From NCBI GenBank assembly GCA_002361235.1, contig DESI01000013.1, positions 14,758 to 37,665 of the forward strand: DNA of 22,908 bases. Direction: 5' to 3'. Below the pieces are notes generated by a model. That model made no database searches. It had not been told where the DNA came from and was given only the letters and a program-made list of their open reading frames with translations. The position numbers and the translations under genes were made by a program. Origin of the DNA: Porphyromonadaceae bacterium UBA3318. GTDB taxonomy: Bacteria > Bacteroidota > Bacteroidia > Bacteroidales > Muribaculaceae. Shown here piece after piece: positions 15,193 through 22,908 of the stretch. The first letter of the stretch is position 1; each line of letters begins with the position of its first letter.

Positions 15193-16044
15193 TTATTTGT
15201 TTACACGGTTCAGATAGCATTCCAGCGTGTTCTCCATGAGGCATGCGCGTGTCATGGGTCCTACGCCGCCGGGTACGGGGGTGATGAGCAGAGCGGCGTC
15301 CTTGACAGCGTCGAAGTCCACGTCGCCCACCAGTTTGCCCGTCTCCGGGTCGCGGTTGATTCCCACGTCAATCACGGTGGCGCCCGGCTTCACGAAGTCG
15401 GCGCCGGCGAAACGGGGACGACCTACGGCCACCACTAAGATGTCGGCCTGCGCGGCGATCTGCGGCAGGTTGCGCGTGCGGCTGTGGGCCATGGTCACGG
15501 TGGCGTTGCGGTCCAGCAGCATCTTGGCCATGGGCAGGCCCACGATATTGCTGCGGCCTATCACCACGGCGTTCTTGCCCTCGATCTCCACGTTGTGCTC
15601 GTCCAGCATCTTCATGATGCCCTTCGGGGTGCAGGGAGCCACGCAGGGGCGCTTCTGCCACAGGGCGGCCACGTTGTGGGGATGGAAACCGTCCACATCC
15701 TTCTCGGCGCTGATGGCCTCGATGACGCGGTCCTCATTGATGTGCTTCGGCACTGGGAGCTGCACTAAGATGCCGTCAACCTCCGGGTCGTCGTTCAGGC
15801 GCTGTATCTCGGACAGCAGCTGCTCCTCGGTAGTGCTTTCAGGCAGGCGAAGCGTGGTGCTCTTGAAGCCGCACTGCTCGGCGTCCTTTCCCTTGGACTT
15901 GACATACGATTGCGAGGCGGGATCCTCGCCCACCAGTATCACGGCCAGATGAGGCGCGCGGCCATACCGGGCGACACACTCCTGCACCTTGGCGGCTACT
16001 TCCTCCTTGGTGGCCTTGGCCAATGCTTTTCCGTCTATATTCAT
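15193..16044 (-). CDS. folD: Methylenetetrahydrofolate dehydrogenase / methenyl-THF cyclohydrolase
   Basis: FolD turns 5,10-methylene-THF into 10-formyl-THF in two steps. The 283-residue product is complete. The catalytic YxxxK is Tyr47 to Lys51 in SQSYVKSKGK, the substrate-binding stretches are GILVQLPVPKHI and KDVDGFHP, and the NADP-binding part carries VIGRSNIVGLP and TPVPGGVGPMT. It lies inside the purine operon, 3 bp after purD and 7 bp before purB. This fits a role in feeding 10-formyl-THF to PurH, which is encoded two genes upstream. In this genome the other formylation can run on formate through PurT. Confidence 0.97.
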   Translation of the reverse strand: MNIDGKALAKATKEEVAAKVQECVARYGRAPHLAVILVGEDPASQSYVKSKGKDAEQCGFKSTTLRLPESTTEEQLLSEIQRLNDDPEVDGILVQLPVPKHINEDRVIEAISAEKDVDGFHPHNVAALWQKRPCVAPCTPKGIMKMLDEHNVEIEGKNAVVIGRSNIVGLPMAKMLLDRNATVTMAHSRTRNLPQIAAQADILVVAVGRPRFAGADFVKPGATVIDVGINRDPETGKLVGDVDFDAVKDAALLITPVPGGVGPMTRACLMENTLECYLNRVNK

Positions 16045-16047
16045 TGC

Positions 16048-17313
16048 TTATAATTCGTTACGTGATTCGGCGGCGCCGATGTCGCTGCGGTAGAATAATC
16101 CCTGAGAGTTTTCGGCCACTGCCTTGGCGTCCTTCAGTGCCTTGGCGCGGGCCTCGGACAGTGTGGCGCCGGAATCGGTGACCATCAGCACGCGGCCTCC
16201 GGCCGATACGAGCCGGTCGCCGTCCATCCTGGTGCCCATGTGGAACACCTTGCCCTCAGTCTGTTCAAGACCACCCAAAGGCAGTCCCTTGGGATAGGAG
16301 CCGGGATAGCCGTCGGCGGCCAGTACGATGCCGAGGCGCGTCTCGGGACTCCACTCGATGTCGAAGTCCTTGCCGTCAAGCACGGCCTCGAACACCTTAT
16401 ATATATCCGACTGCATACGGGGCAGCACCACCTCGGTCTCGGGGTCGCCGAAACGGGCGTTGAACTCTATCACCTTAGGCACGCCGTTGTTGAGGATAAG
16501 ACCTCCGTACAGCACGCCGGTAAAGGGGTTGCCCTCGTCGGCCATGGCTTTGGCCACGGGGAGCATGATAGTATCGAGGGCGGTCTGACGGATCTCGTCG
16601 GTGACGAAAGGCACGGGTGAATAAGCACCCATACCGCCCGTGTTGGGACCGCGGTCGTTGTCGAAGGCACGTTTATGGTCGCGGGCTATGGCCAGGGGAT
16701 ATACCTTCGGGCCATTGACCAGACACATGAACGAGAACTCCGGACCGTCCAGGAATTCCTCTACCACCACGCGTCCCTTGCCGAACTCGTCGTCCAATAG
16801 CATATTGCGCAGTGCGGCCTCGGCCTCCTCGTGGCTCTGTGCCACGACTACGCCCTTGCCGGCAGCCAGGCCGTCGTACTTGATGACCGAGCGCTCGGGA
16901 CCGGCCAGCACATACTTCAGCGCCTCGTCGAAATCGTCGAAGGTGCGCGACGCGGCCGTCGGTATGTTGTGACGCGCCATCAGTTCCTTGGCGAACGCCT
17001 TGGACGACTCTATCTGCGCGGCAGCCTTGGTGGGACCGAATATGCGCAGTCCGCGCTTGCGGAACTCGTCGACGATGCCGGCTGCCAGGGGCACCTCGGG
17101 GCCGACCACGGTCAGCGATACCGAGGCGTCGGTGGCGAAGCGCGCCAGGTCGTTGATGTCGGTGACGGGAATGGACACCGGCGTGGCCGCCGTGTCGATG
17201 CCCGCGTTGCCCGGGGCGCAGTATATACGGCCCACGCTCTCCGAACGCTTCAGTGCATCGACTATGGCGTGCTCGCGTCCGCCGCTTCCTATTACCAATA
17301 CGTTGTAAGTCAT
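16048..17313 (-). CDS. purD: Phosphoribosylamine-glycine ligase (GAR synthetase)
   Basis: PurD makes GAR from phosphoribosylamine, glycine and ATP. The ATG at 17313 gives MTYNVLVIGSGGREHAIVDA and 421 residues, the normal length. The frame is open to 17568, but those 85 extra residues are Pro/Arg/Ser-rich shadow sequence of purH. The N-terminal fold has GSGGREHAI at 9-17. The ATP-grasp domain has KYDGLAAGKGV at 145-155, VVEEFLDGPEFSFMCLV, and the conserved DHKRAFDNDRGPNTGGMGAY; FNARFGDPETEVVLPR supplies the metal ligands. It starts 16 bp after purH and ends 3 bp before folD, the tightest junction of the operon. Confidence 0.97.
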   Translation of the reverse strand: MTYNVLVIGSGGREHAIVDALKRSESVGRIYCAPGNAGIDTAATPVSIPVTDINDLARFATDASVSLTVVGPEVPLAAGIVDEFRKRGLRIFGPTKAAAQIESSKAFAKELMARHNIPTAASRTFDDFDEALKYVLAGPERSVIKYDGLAAGKGVVVAQSHEEAEAALRNMLLDDEFGKGRVVVEEFLDGPEFSFMCLVNGPKVYPLAIARDHKRAFDNDRGPNTGGMGAYSPVPFVTDEIRQTALDTIMLPVAKAMADEGNPFTGVLYGGLILNNGVPKVIEFNARFGDPETEVVLPRMQSDIYKVFEAVLDGKDFDIEWSPETRLGIVLAADGYPGSYPKGLPLGGLEQTEGKVFHMGTRMDGDRLVSAGGRVLMVTDSGATLSEARAKALKDAKAVAENSQGLFYRSDIGAAESRNEL

Positions 17314-17329
17314 GGTATAAGGCTGATGA

Positions 17330-18859
17330 TTAGTGTTTGAAATGACGCATGCCGGTGAAAAGCATCGTGATGCCCTTCTCGTCGGCCTTGACGATGGAAT
17401 CCTTGTCGCGGATGGAGCCGCCGGGCTGCACGATGGCCGTAACGCCGTAATGCGAAGCCTGCTCCACGGTGTCGTCGAAGGGAAGGAAACCGTCGGAAGC
17501 CAGCACCAGGCCTTCGGTGGCACCGGCTGCGCGGGCCTCCTCAAGTGCGATGGTGGCCGAGCCCACACGGTTCATCTGGCCTGCTCCCACGCCGAGTGTG
17601 GCGCCGTTCTTCACGACCACGATGGCGTTGGACTTCACGTGCTTCACTATCTTCCAGCCGAAGTTGAGGTCAGCCAGTTCCTGTGCGGTGGGCTTGCGCT
17701 CGGTCACGCACATCTCGTCGGTCAGGGTCACGCACTCGGTGTCGGCGTCCTGAACTAACAGACCGCCAGTAACGCCCGTGTACTTGGGACGCTTGCAGCG
17801 GGGTGCCGACATGTCGATCACCAGCACGCGCAGGTTCTTCTTGGTGGCCAATACCTCAAGAGCCTCCTCGCTGAACGACGGAGCCATCACTATCTCCAGG
17901 AATATGGGCTTCAGGCCCAGGGCTATCTCCTTGGTGACCTCGCGGTTGAATGCCACGATACCGCCGTAGATGCTGACCTGGTCGGCCTCGTAAGCGCGGG
18001 TCCATGCCTCGAGGGCATCCTTGCCGACGGCGGCGCCGCAGGGATTCATGTGCTTCAGCGCGCAGCAGAAAGGCTCCGAGAATTCGGATGTGATCTCCAG
18101 CGCGGCGTTGGCGTCCTGGATGTTGTTGTAGCTCAGTTCCTTGCCCTGGATCTGACGGGCGCCGGCCACGGAGTATGTGCCGGGAACCGCCTCGGCGTAG
18201 AACTTGGCCTCCTGATGGGGGTTCTCGCCGTAACGCAGCGACTGAACCAGGTCGAAGTCCAGGAACAGCTTCTCGTTCAGTCCGGCCTTCATACGCATGT
18301 ATGTGGCGATATGTGCGTCATACTGTGCGGTGTGGGTGTATGCCTTGGCCGACAGCTTGATGCGGGTGTCGATGTCGGTGTTGCCGAAGCGGCGTATCTC
18401 GTCCAGCACCACGTCATAGTCGCCGGGATCGCAGACAACGGTGACTGCGGCGAAGTTCTTGGCGGCGCTGCGGAGCATGGAGGGACCGCCTATGTCGATG
18501 TGCTCAACGGCGTCCTCGAGCGTGCAGCCGGGTTTGGCCACCGTGGCCTCGAAGGGATAGAGGTTTACGCAGACCATGTCGATGGTCTCGATGCCGTTCT
18601 CCTTGAGCTGGGCCATGTCGCCGGGGTTGTCGCGACGGCCCAGCAGACCGCCGTGCACACGGGGGTGCAGAGTCTTGACGCGGCCTCCGCATATCTCCGG
18701 GAAGCCCGTGACGTCGCTGATGCCGGTGGTCTTCACGCCGCTGTCCTCAAGCAGCTTCTGTGTGCCGCCCGTGGCGATGATTTCCCATCCTGATTCCACC
18801 AGACCCTTGGCGAATTCCACCAGGCCTGTCTTATCGCTTACGCTGAATAATGCGCGCAT
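17330..18859 (-). CDS. purH: Bifunctional AICAR formyltransferase / IMP cyclohydrolase
   Basis: PurH carries out the last two steps to IMP: it formylates AICAR with 10-formyl-THF and closes the ring. The 509-residue product has both domains. The N-terminal IMP cyclohydrolase (MGS-like fold, about 1-195) shows SDKTGLVEFAKGL, ATGGTQKLL and GGRVKTLHPRVHGGLL. The C-terminal AICAR transformylase shows LRYGENPHQEAKFY, the catalytic Lys-His pair in CALKHMNPCGAAVG, IYGGIVAFNREV and ASDGFLPFDDTVE. It follows purM by 28 bp and precedes purD by 16 bp. Confidence 0.98.
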   Translation of the reverse strand: MRALFSVSDKTGLVEFAKGLVESGWEIIATGGTQKLLEDSGVKTTGISDVTGFPEICGGRVKTLHPRVHGGLLGRRDNPGDMAQLKENGIETIDMVCVNLYPFEATVAKPGCTLEDAVEHIDIGGPSMLRSAAKNFAAVTVVCDPGDYDVVLDEIRRFGNTDIDTRIKLSAKAYTHTAQYDAHIATYMRMKAGLNEKLFLDFDLVQSLRYGENPHQEAKFYAEAVPGTYSVAGARQIQGKELSYNNIQDANAALEITSEFSEPFCCALKHMNPCGAAVGKDALEAWTRAYEADQVSIYGGIVAFNREVTKEIALGLKPIFLEIVMAPSFSEEALEVLATKKNLRVLVIDMSAPRCKRPKYTGVTGGLLVQDADTECVTLTDEMCVTERKPTAQELADLNFGWKIVKHVKSNAIVVVKNGATLGVGAGQMNRVGSATIALEEARAAGATEGLVLASDGFLPFDDTVEQASHYGVTAIVQPGGSIRDKDSIVKADEKGITMLFTGMRHFKH

Positions 18860-18887
18860 TTTTATAATCCTTAATCTAAATTGGTTA

Positions 18888-19913
18888 TTACTTGAATGAA
18901 ACTCCCGAGCCTTTCACCACCTTGCCGATCACGGAGGGCTCCAGGCCCGACTCGCGCAGCGAGGCAAGGGCTGCGTCGGCGTCGGCCGGACTTACTGCCA
19001 GCACCATGCCGATGCCCATGTTGAAGATGTTGAACATCTCGCGGTGGGGTATCTCGCCATGCTTCTCCAGGAACCGGAATATCGGCAGGATGTTCCAGCT
19101 TCCGGGCACAATCTCTGCGCCGAGGCCTTCGGGAAGGATGCGGGGTATGTTCTCGTCGAAGCCGCCGCCCGTGATGTGTGCCACGCCGTGTACGCTCACC
19201 TTCTTCATCAGGTTCAGCACCGGCTTCACATATATCACGGTAGGAGTCAGCAGCACGTTGCCCAATGGCAGGTCGCCGAGTTCGGGGTAAACCGTATGCA
19301 GGTCCAGGTTGGCGTCGGCAATGATCTTGCGCACCAGCGAGAAACCGTTGGAATGCACGCCCGACGAGGGGATGCCTATCAGCACGTCGTTTTCGGCCAC
19401 AAGCGTACCGTCGATCAGGTTGTCCTTCTCCACGGCTCCCACGGTGAAACCGGCGATGTCATATTCCTCGGGATCGTACATGCCGGGCATTTCGGCGGTC
19501 TCGCCGCCCACCAGGGCGCAGCCTGCCTGGCGGCATCCTTCGGCCACGCCGGCCACGATGTCCTCCACCACGGCCGGCTCGTTCTTGCCCACGGCCACGT
19601 AATCAAGGAATATCAGGGGCTCGGCGCCCTGTGCCAGTACGTCGTTGACGCACATGGCCACGGCGTCGATGCCTACCGTGTCGTTCTTGTGCATGGCGAA
19701 AGCAAGCTTCAGCTTAGTGCCCACGCCGTCGGTGCCGCTGACCAATACGGGGTGCTTCATGCCGAGCGCGCCAAGGTCGAACATACCGCCGAACGAGCCG
19801 ATGCCGCCCATGCAGCCGAAACGGTTGGTGCTCGCCACATGCTTCTTGATGCGGCTTACTACCTCGTATCCGGCCTCCAGATTCACGCCGGAAGCCTCAT
19901 AATGCTGAGCCAT
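18888..19913 (-). CDS. purM: Phosphoribosylformylglycinamidine cyclo-ligase (AIR synthetase)
   Basis: PurM closes the imidazole ring, making AIR from FGAM and ATP. The 341-residue product is close to the 345 of E. coli. The N-terminal YEASGVNLEAGYEVV is the family start. SGTDGVGTKLKLAF and DAVAMCVNDVLAQGAEPLIF form the ATP-binding region, and GCALVGGETAEMPGMYDPEEYDIAGF (quoted here in outline: GGETAEMPGMY) is the strongly conserved central motif. VAHITGGGFDENIPR lies in the C-terminal half. It lies 8 bp after purC. PurL, which makes its substrate, is the first gene of the visible operon. Confidence 0.98.
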   Translation of the reverse strand: MAQHYEASGVNLEAGYEVVSRIKKHVASTNRFGCMGGIGSFGGMFDLGALGMKHPVLVSGTDGVGTKLKLAFAMHKNDTVGIDAVAMCVNDVLAQGAEPLIFLDYVAVGKNEPAVVEDIVAGVAEGCRQAGCALVGGETAEMPGMYDPEEYDIAGFTVGAVEKDNLIDGTLVAENDVLIGIPSSGVHSNGFSLVRKIIADANLDLHTVYPELGDLPLGNVLLTPTVIYVKPVLNLMKKVSVHGVAHITGGGFDENIPRILPEGLGAEIVPGSWNILPIFRFLEKHGEIPHREMFNIFNMGIGMVLAVSPADADAALASLRESGLEPSVIGKVVKGSGVSFK

Positions 19914-19921
19914 ACAGACTG

Positions 19922-20635
19922 TTATTTGAGAGTTTGCAGACGACTTTCAATCTCCTTGTACGCACCGATCACATCACCCAGGTCGCGACGGAAACGGTCC
20001 TTGTCCAGCTTCTTGTTGGTGTCCTTGTCCCACAGACGGCAGGTGTCGGGGCTGATCTCGTCGGCCAGCACGATCTGACCGTCGGATGTCTTGCCGAACT
20101 CGATCTTGAAGTCAACCAATTTTACGTTGATCTTGTCGAACAGGTCCTTCAGCAGCTCGTTGATGCGGCCTGTCAGGTCGTAGATGGTGTTGAGCTCGTC
20201 GTAGGTGGCGGCGCCCACGGCCACAGCGTGGTGGTCGTTGATCAGCGGATCGCCCAGAGCGTCATCCTTGTAGCAGATCTCAAAAATGGTGTTGGGAGCG
20301 GGTGTGCCCTCCTCGATGCCCAGGCGCTTGGCCATGGAGCCGGCGATGATGTTGCGTACTATCACCTCCAGGGGGAAGATCTTCACCTTGCGGCAAACCT
20401 GGTCGCGGTCGTTCAGTGTCTCCACATAGTGGGTGGGGATGCCGGCCTCTTTCAGCTTGTTGAAGATGATGGTCGTGATCTCGTTGTTGTACACGCCCTT
20501 GCTGCGAACGATGTCGTGCTTCAGATTGTTGAATGCCGTGGCGTCGTCCTTGTAGTGGATGATTACCAGGTCGTCGTTGTCGGTGGCATAGACCTGCTTG
20601 GCCTTGCCCTCATAAAGCATTTCTTTCTGTTCCAT
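19922..20635 (-). CDS. purC: Phosphoribosylaminoimidazole-succinocarboxamide synthase (SAICAR synthetase)
   Basis: PurC joins CAIR with aspartate, using ATP, to give SAICAR. The 237-residue product is the short bacterial type. It begins with the nucleotide-binding stretch LYEGKAKQVYATDNDDLVII, followed by KDDATAFN and PLEVIVRNIIAGSMAKRLG. The conserved end part is LVDFKIEFGKTSDGQIVLAD, then EISPDTCRLWD, which carries metal- and substrate-binding acids. The next gene, purM, begins 8 bp after its stop. The 80-bp gap to purL upstream is the largest in the operon and holds a heptanucleotide repeat. Confidence 0.97.
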   Translation of the reverse strand: MEQKEMLYEGKAKQVYATDNDDLVIIHYKDDATAFNNLKHDIVRSKGVYNNEITTIIFNKLKEAGIPTHYVETLNDRDQVCRKVKIFPLEVIVRNIIAGSMAKRLGIEEGTPAPNTIFEICYKDDALGDPLINDHHAVAVGAATYDELNTIYDLTGRINELLKDLFDKINVKLVDFKIEFGKTSDGQIVLADEISPDTCRLWDKDTNKKLDKDRFRRDLGDVIGAYKEIESRLQTLK

Positions 20636-20676
20636 TTTTGTATTGTGTTTTAATCGTTTTTTATATTTCCGTATTT

Positions 20677-20717
20677 ATCACTCATCACTCATCACTTATC
20701 ACTCATCACTCATCACT
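20677..20717. repeat. Tandem heptanucleotide repeat between purL and purC
   Basis: Six units of ATCACTC on the plus strand (TGATGAG in the sense of the genes) run from 20677 to 20717; the third reads ATCACTT and the sixth is incomplete. The repeat begins inside the purL stop codon, so the message reads TAG TGA TGA in the purL frame. Because 7 is not a multiple of 3, the array supplies stop codons in every frame. The remaining 40 bp to purC (20636-20676) are AT-rich with no promoter or terminator that I can see. Confidence 0.9.
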
Positions 20718-22908
20718 ACTTCTTGCGGAAGTATGCGACGGCGTTTGCGAACAGGTTCTGGCTCTTGTTGCCCGGCACGTTTATCATCAAGCCCGGGGTG
20801 TAACGCTCGGAGTGTCCCATCTTGCCTAAAATCAGGCCGTCGGGGCTTACGATACCCTCGATGGCGCAGACCGATCCGTTGGGGTTCAGGGGCGAATCCA
20901 TCGTGGGGTTGCCCTCATGGTCGGCATACTGGAACGCTACCTGGCCGTTCCGGAACAGGCGCTCGGCCAATTCGGCGTTTACGGTGAAGCGGCCTTCTCC
21001 GTGGCTCATGGCTATCTGATGGATGTCGCCGGTGTTGAATCCCTTGAGCCAGGGCGAGGCGGTAGTGCCCACACGCGTCGCGGCAATCTGCGAGATGTGA
21101 CGGTTTATGTCGTTGCGTGCCAGTGTGGGCGACTGCTCGGTGAGTTCGCCTATCTTGCCGTCGGGCAGCAGACCCGACTTGACGAGAGCCTGGAAGCCGT
21201 TGCAGATACCTATTATAAGGCCCTTGCGCTCCATCAGGCGTTCGATGGCGCTCTTGACGGCCGGGTTAAGCAACACGGCCGAAATGAATTTGCCCGATCC
21301 GTCGGGCTCGTCGGCAGCCGAGAAACCGCCGGACAGCGCCAGGATGTTGCAGGCGTCGATGTTGTCGGCCATCTCGCGGCAGCTTGCCTCCACGTCTTCG
21401 GCCGTCAGGTTGCGGAACACCATGGAGCGTGTCTCGGCGCCCTCGCGCTCGAATGCCGCGGCCATGTCGTAGTCGCAGTTGGTGCCGGGGAACACGGGCA
21501 GGAACACCACGGGATGCTCCACGGCTTCACCGGGATATTCGGCCGCCGTCTTGCCCGCGCTGTCGGCGCAGGGTGCCGTGCCGCGCACCTCCGTGCGGTC
21601 GGCGAACACCGTGGCGAAGCGCTTGCGGTTCTGCTCGCGGAGCTCGGCGATGGTGAATTTCTCGCCGTTGAACGATACGGTAGGCTCTATGATGGTCTTG
21701 CCGATGTACATGGCGTCCTCTATGCCGAGTATCGACGAGTCGTCGGCCTCGATCAGTATGGAGCCGTACAGGGTGTCGAACAGCAGATGGTCGTTCGGAA
21801 GGTTGATTTCCGCGCCGAGATTGTTGCCGAAGCTCATCTTGGCTACAGCCTCGGCCACGCCTCCGCGGCCTATGGCCCATGCGGCGCGTACCTTTCCCTC
21901 CTCAATGGCCTTGTGCACGGCTTCGAACACGCGGGTCACGCTTTCGGAATCGGGCATGCCGTTGGCGCGTACGCGCGGGCTGACCAGGTGCAGCGAATCG
22001 AGAGGCTGCTTGAATTCCGGGCTTACGGCCTTGGTGGCGTTCAGCGTGGTGACGGCGAACGCTATCAGCGTCGGGGGTACGTTCAGGTGTCCGAAGGTGC
22101 CGCTCATGGAGTCCTTGCCGCCGATGGAGGGGAGACCCAATTCCTTCTGCATGCGGAGTGCGCCTAACAATGCGCTCAGCGGCTTGCCCCACGATTCGGG
22201 CGTGTGCATGCGCTCGAAGTATTCCTGATAGGAGTAGCGCAGCTTGTGGAAATCGGCACCGGTGGCCACGGCCTTGGCGGCTGCGTCCACTACGGCCCAT
22301 GCGGCGCCGTGGTAGGGGCTCCATTCCGTCAGGTAGGGATCGAAGCCATAGCTCATTATCGAGGCGGTATCGGTGTGATGCTTGCCTACGGGGAGCTTCT
22401 GCAGCGATACCTGCGTGGGTGTGCCGGCATATTTGCCGCCGTAAGGCATCAGCACCGTGGTAGCGCCGATGGACGAGTCGAACATCTCCTCCAGGCCGCG
22501 CTGGTCGGTGACGTTCATGTCGTCCAGGTTGTTAAGTATCTTGTCGCGGAGAGTGTCTCCGGGTACTGTGCGTGCGAACGGGTCGCGGTCGTCCACGGCC
22601 TGTATCTTGGCCACCGTGTAGCGGGGAGCGCCCGCCGAGTCGATGAAGCTGCGCGCGATGTCGGCCACTGTCTCGCCGCGGCGGAACAGGCGCATACGGC
22701 CCGTGTCGGTCACGTTGGCTATGTGGCGCACCTCGATGTTCTCCTCGTGGCAGTAACGCTCGAACTCCTCGCGGTCTTTCGGGTCGACGACGGCCGACAT
22801 GCGTTCCTGGCTTTCGCTGATGGCTAACTCTATGGGGTTGAGGCCGTCGTACTTCACGGTCACGTTGTCCAGGAATATGTCGAGTCCGTCGGCCAGCTCG
22901 CCGATGGC
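20716..22908 (-). CDS. purL: Phosphoribosylformylglycinamidine synthase (large type), C-terminal part
   Basis: PurL makes FGAM from FGAR, glutamine and ATP. The frame is open to the window edge at 22908 and the upstream residues read AIGELADGLDIFLDNVTVKY, so the gene is cut by the window; the GTG at 22863 is an internal valine codon, not a start. About 730 residues are visible of an expected 1200-1300. Present are the second AIR-synthase-like half (GIGGKDSMSGTF read as SIGGKDSMSGTF, and GRGGVAEAVAKMSFG) and a C-terminal glutaminase domain with the nucleophilic cysteine in GICNGFQALVKSG and the histidine in MSHGEGRF. The protein is thus the single-chain type with fused amidotransferase, not the PurLQS complex. 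It is the first gene visible in the operon. Confidence 0.97.
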   Translation of the reverse strand, partial: AIGELADGLDIFLDNVTVKYDGLNPIELAISESQERMSAVVDPKDREEFERYCHEENIEVRHIANVTDTGRMRLFRRGETVADIARSFIDSAGAPRYTVAKIQAVDDRDPFARTVPGDTLRDKILNNLDDMNVTDQRGLEEMFDSSIGATTVLMPYGGKYAGTPTQVSLQKLPVGKHHTDTASIMSYGFDPYLTEWSPYHGAAWAVVDAAAKAVATGADFHKLRYSYQEYFERMHTPESWGKPLSALLGALRMQKELGLPSIGGKDSMSGTFGHLNVPPTLIAFAVTTLNATKAVSPEFKQPLDSLHLVSPRVRANGMPDSESVTRVFEAVHKAIEEGKVRAAWAIGRGGVAEAVAKMSFGNNLGAEINLPNDHLLFDTLYGSILIEADDSSILGIEDAMYIGKTIIEPTVSFNGEKFTIAELREQNRKRFATVFADRTEVRGTAPCADSAGKTAAEYPGEAVEHPVVFLPVFPGTNCDYDMAAAFEREGAETRSMVFRNLTAEDVEASCREMADNIDACNILALSGGFSAADEPDGSGKFISAVLLNPAVKSAIERLMERKGLIIGICNGFQALVKSGLLPDGKIGELTEQSPTLARNDINRHISQIAATRVGTTASPWLKGFNTGDIHQIAMSHGEGRFTVNAELAERLFRNGQVAFQYADHEGNPTMDSPLNPNGSVCAIEGIVSPDGLILGKMGHSERYTPGLMINVPGNKSQNLFANAVAYFRKK

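Noticed and set aside
17314..17568. 85-residue N-terminal extension of purD
   Set aside because: It lies inside purH and its Pro/Arg/Ser-rich sequence is unlike any PurD; the ATG at 17313 gives the normal start and length.

Overview
The window looks like a chromosomal segment of a GC-rich Bacteroidales bacterium. Supporting signs are -7 promoter boxes of the Bacteroidetes TAnnTTTG type, weak Shine-Dalgarno signals, a lipoprotein with an acidic stretch after the lipobox cysteine, and DUF5723 and DUF3108 envelope proteins. A gut Muribaculaceae-like organism is my best guess, but the family cannot be fixed from this sequence alone.

Left part (1-4332, genes on the minus strand): an IS200-like/REP-associated (RAYT) tyrosine transposase with an additional DprA-like C-terminal segment; just upstream of it a 26-bp imperfect inverted repeat enclosing 27-bp tandem repeats; a YeiH/UPF0324-family membrane protein; a strong hairpin terminator; purT (formate-dependent GAR transformylase) with a recognisable promoter; and a secreted DUF3108 protein. 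On the plus strand (4607-7779) follow a surface-type lipoprotein of unknown function and a DUF5723 outer-membrane-type protein, probably one operon.

Middle (7780-9536): a gene-poor stretch. It holds a perfect 36-bp palindrome, mutually exclusive inverted repeats, a probable free-standing structured RNA of about 245 nt (plus strand, -7 box at 8065-8072, four stem-loop domains, U-tract terminator ending near 8320), and a HigBA toxin-antitoxin pair on the minus strand. The pair lies between two GC-rich palindromes that are 25/28 identical to each other. The RNA is the best candidate here for something undescribed.

Right part (9537-22908): one uninterrupted ten-gene purine operon on the minus strand, transcribed purL (its 5' part lies outside the window) - purC - purM - purH - purD - folD - purB - purA - guaB - guaA, and closed by a near-perfect terminator at 9418-9467. 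Gaps are 3-28 bp, except 80 bp between purL and purC, which contains a tandem heptanucleotide repeat that begins inside the purL stop codon. The cluster carries FGAR to AIR (purL, purM), CAIR to IMP (purC, purB, purH), PRA to GAR (purD), IMP to AMP (purA, purB) and IMP to GMP (guaB, guaA). FolD makes the 10-formyl-THF used by PurH, and the separate purT does the first formyl transfer with free formate. purF, purE/purK and any purN are not in the window.
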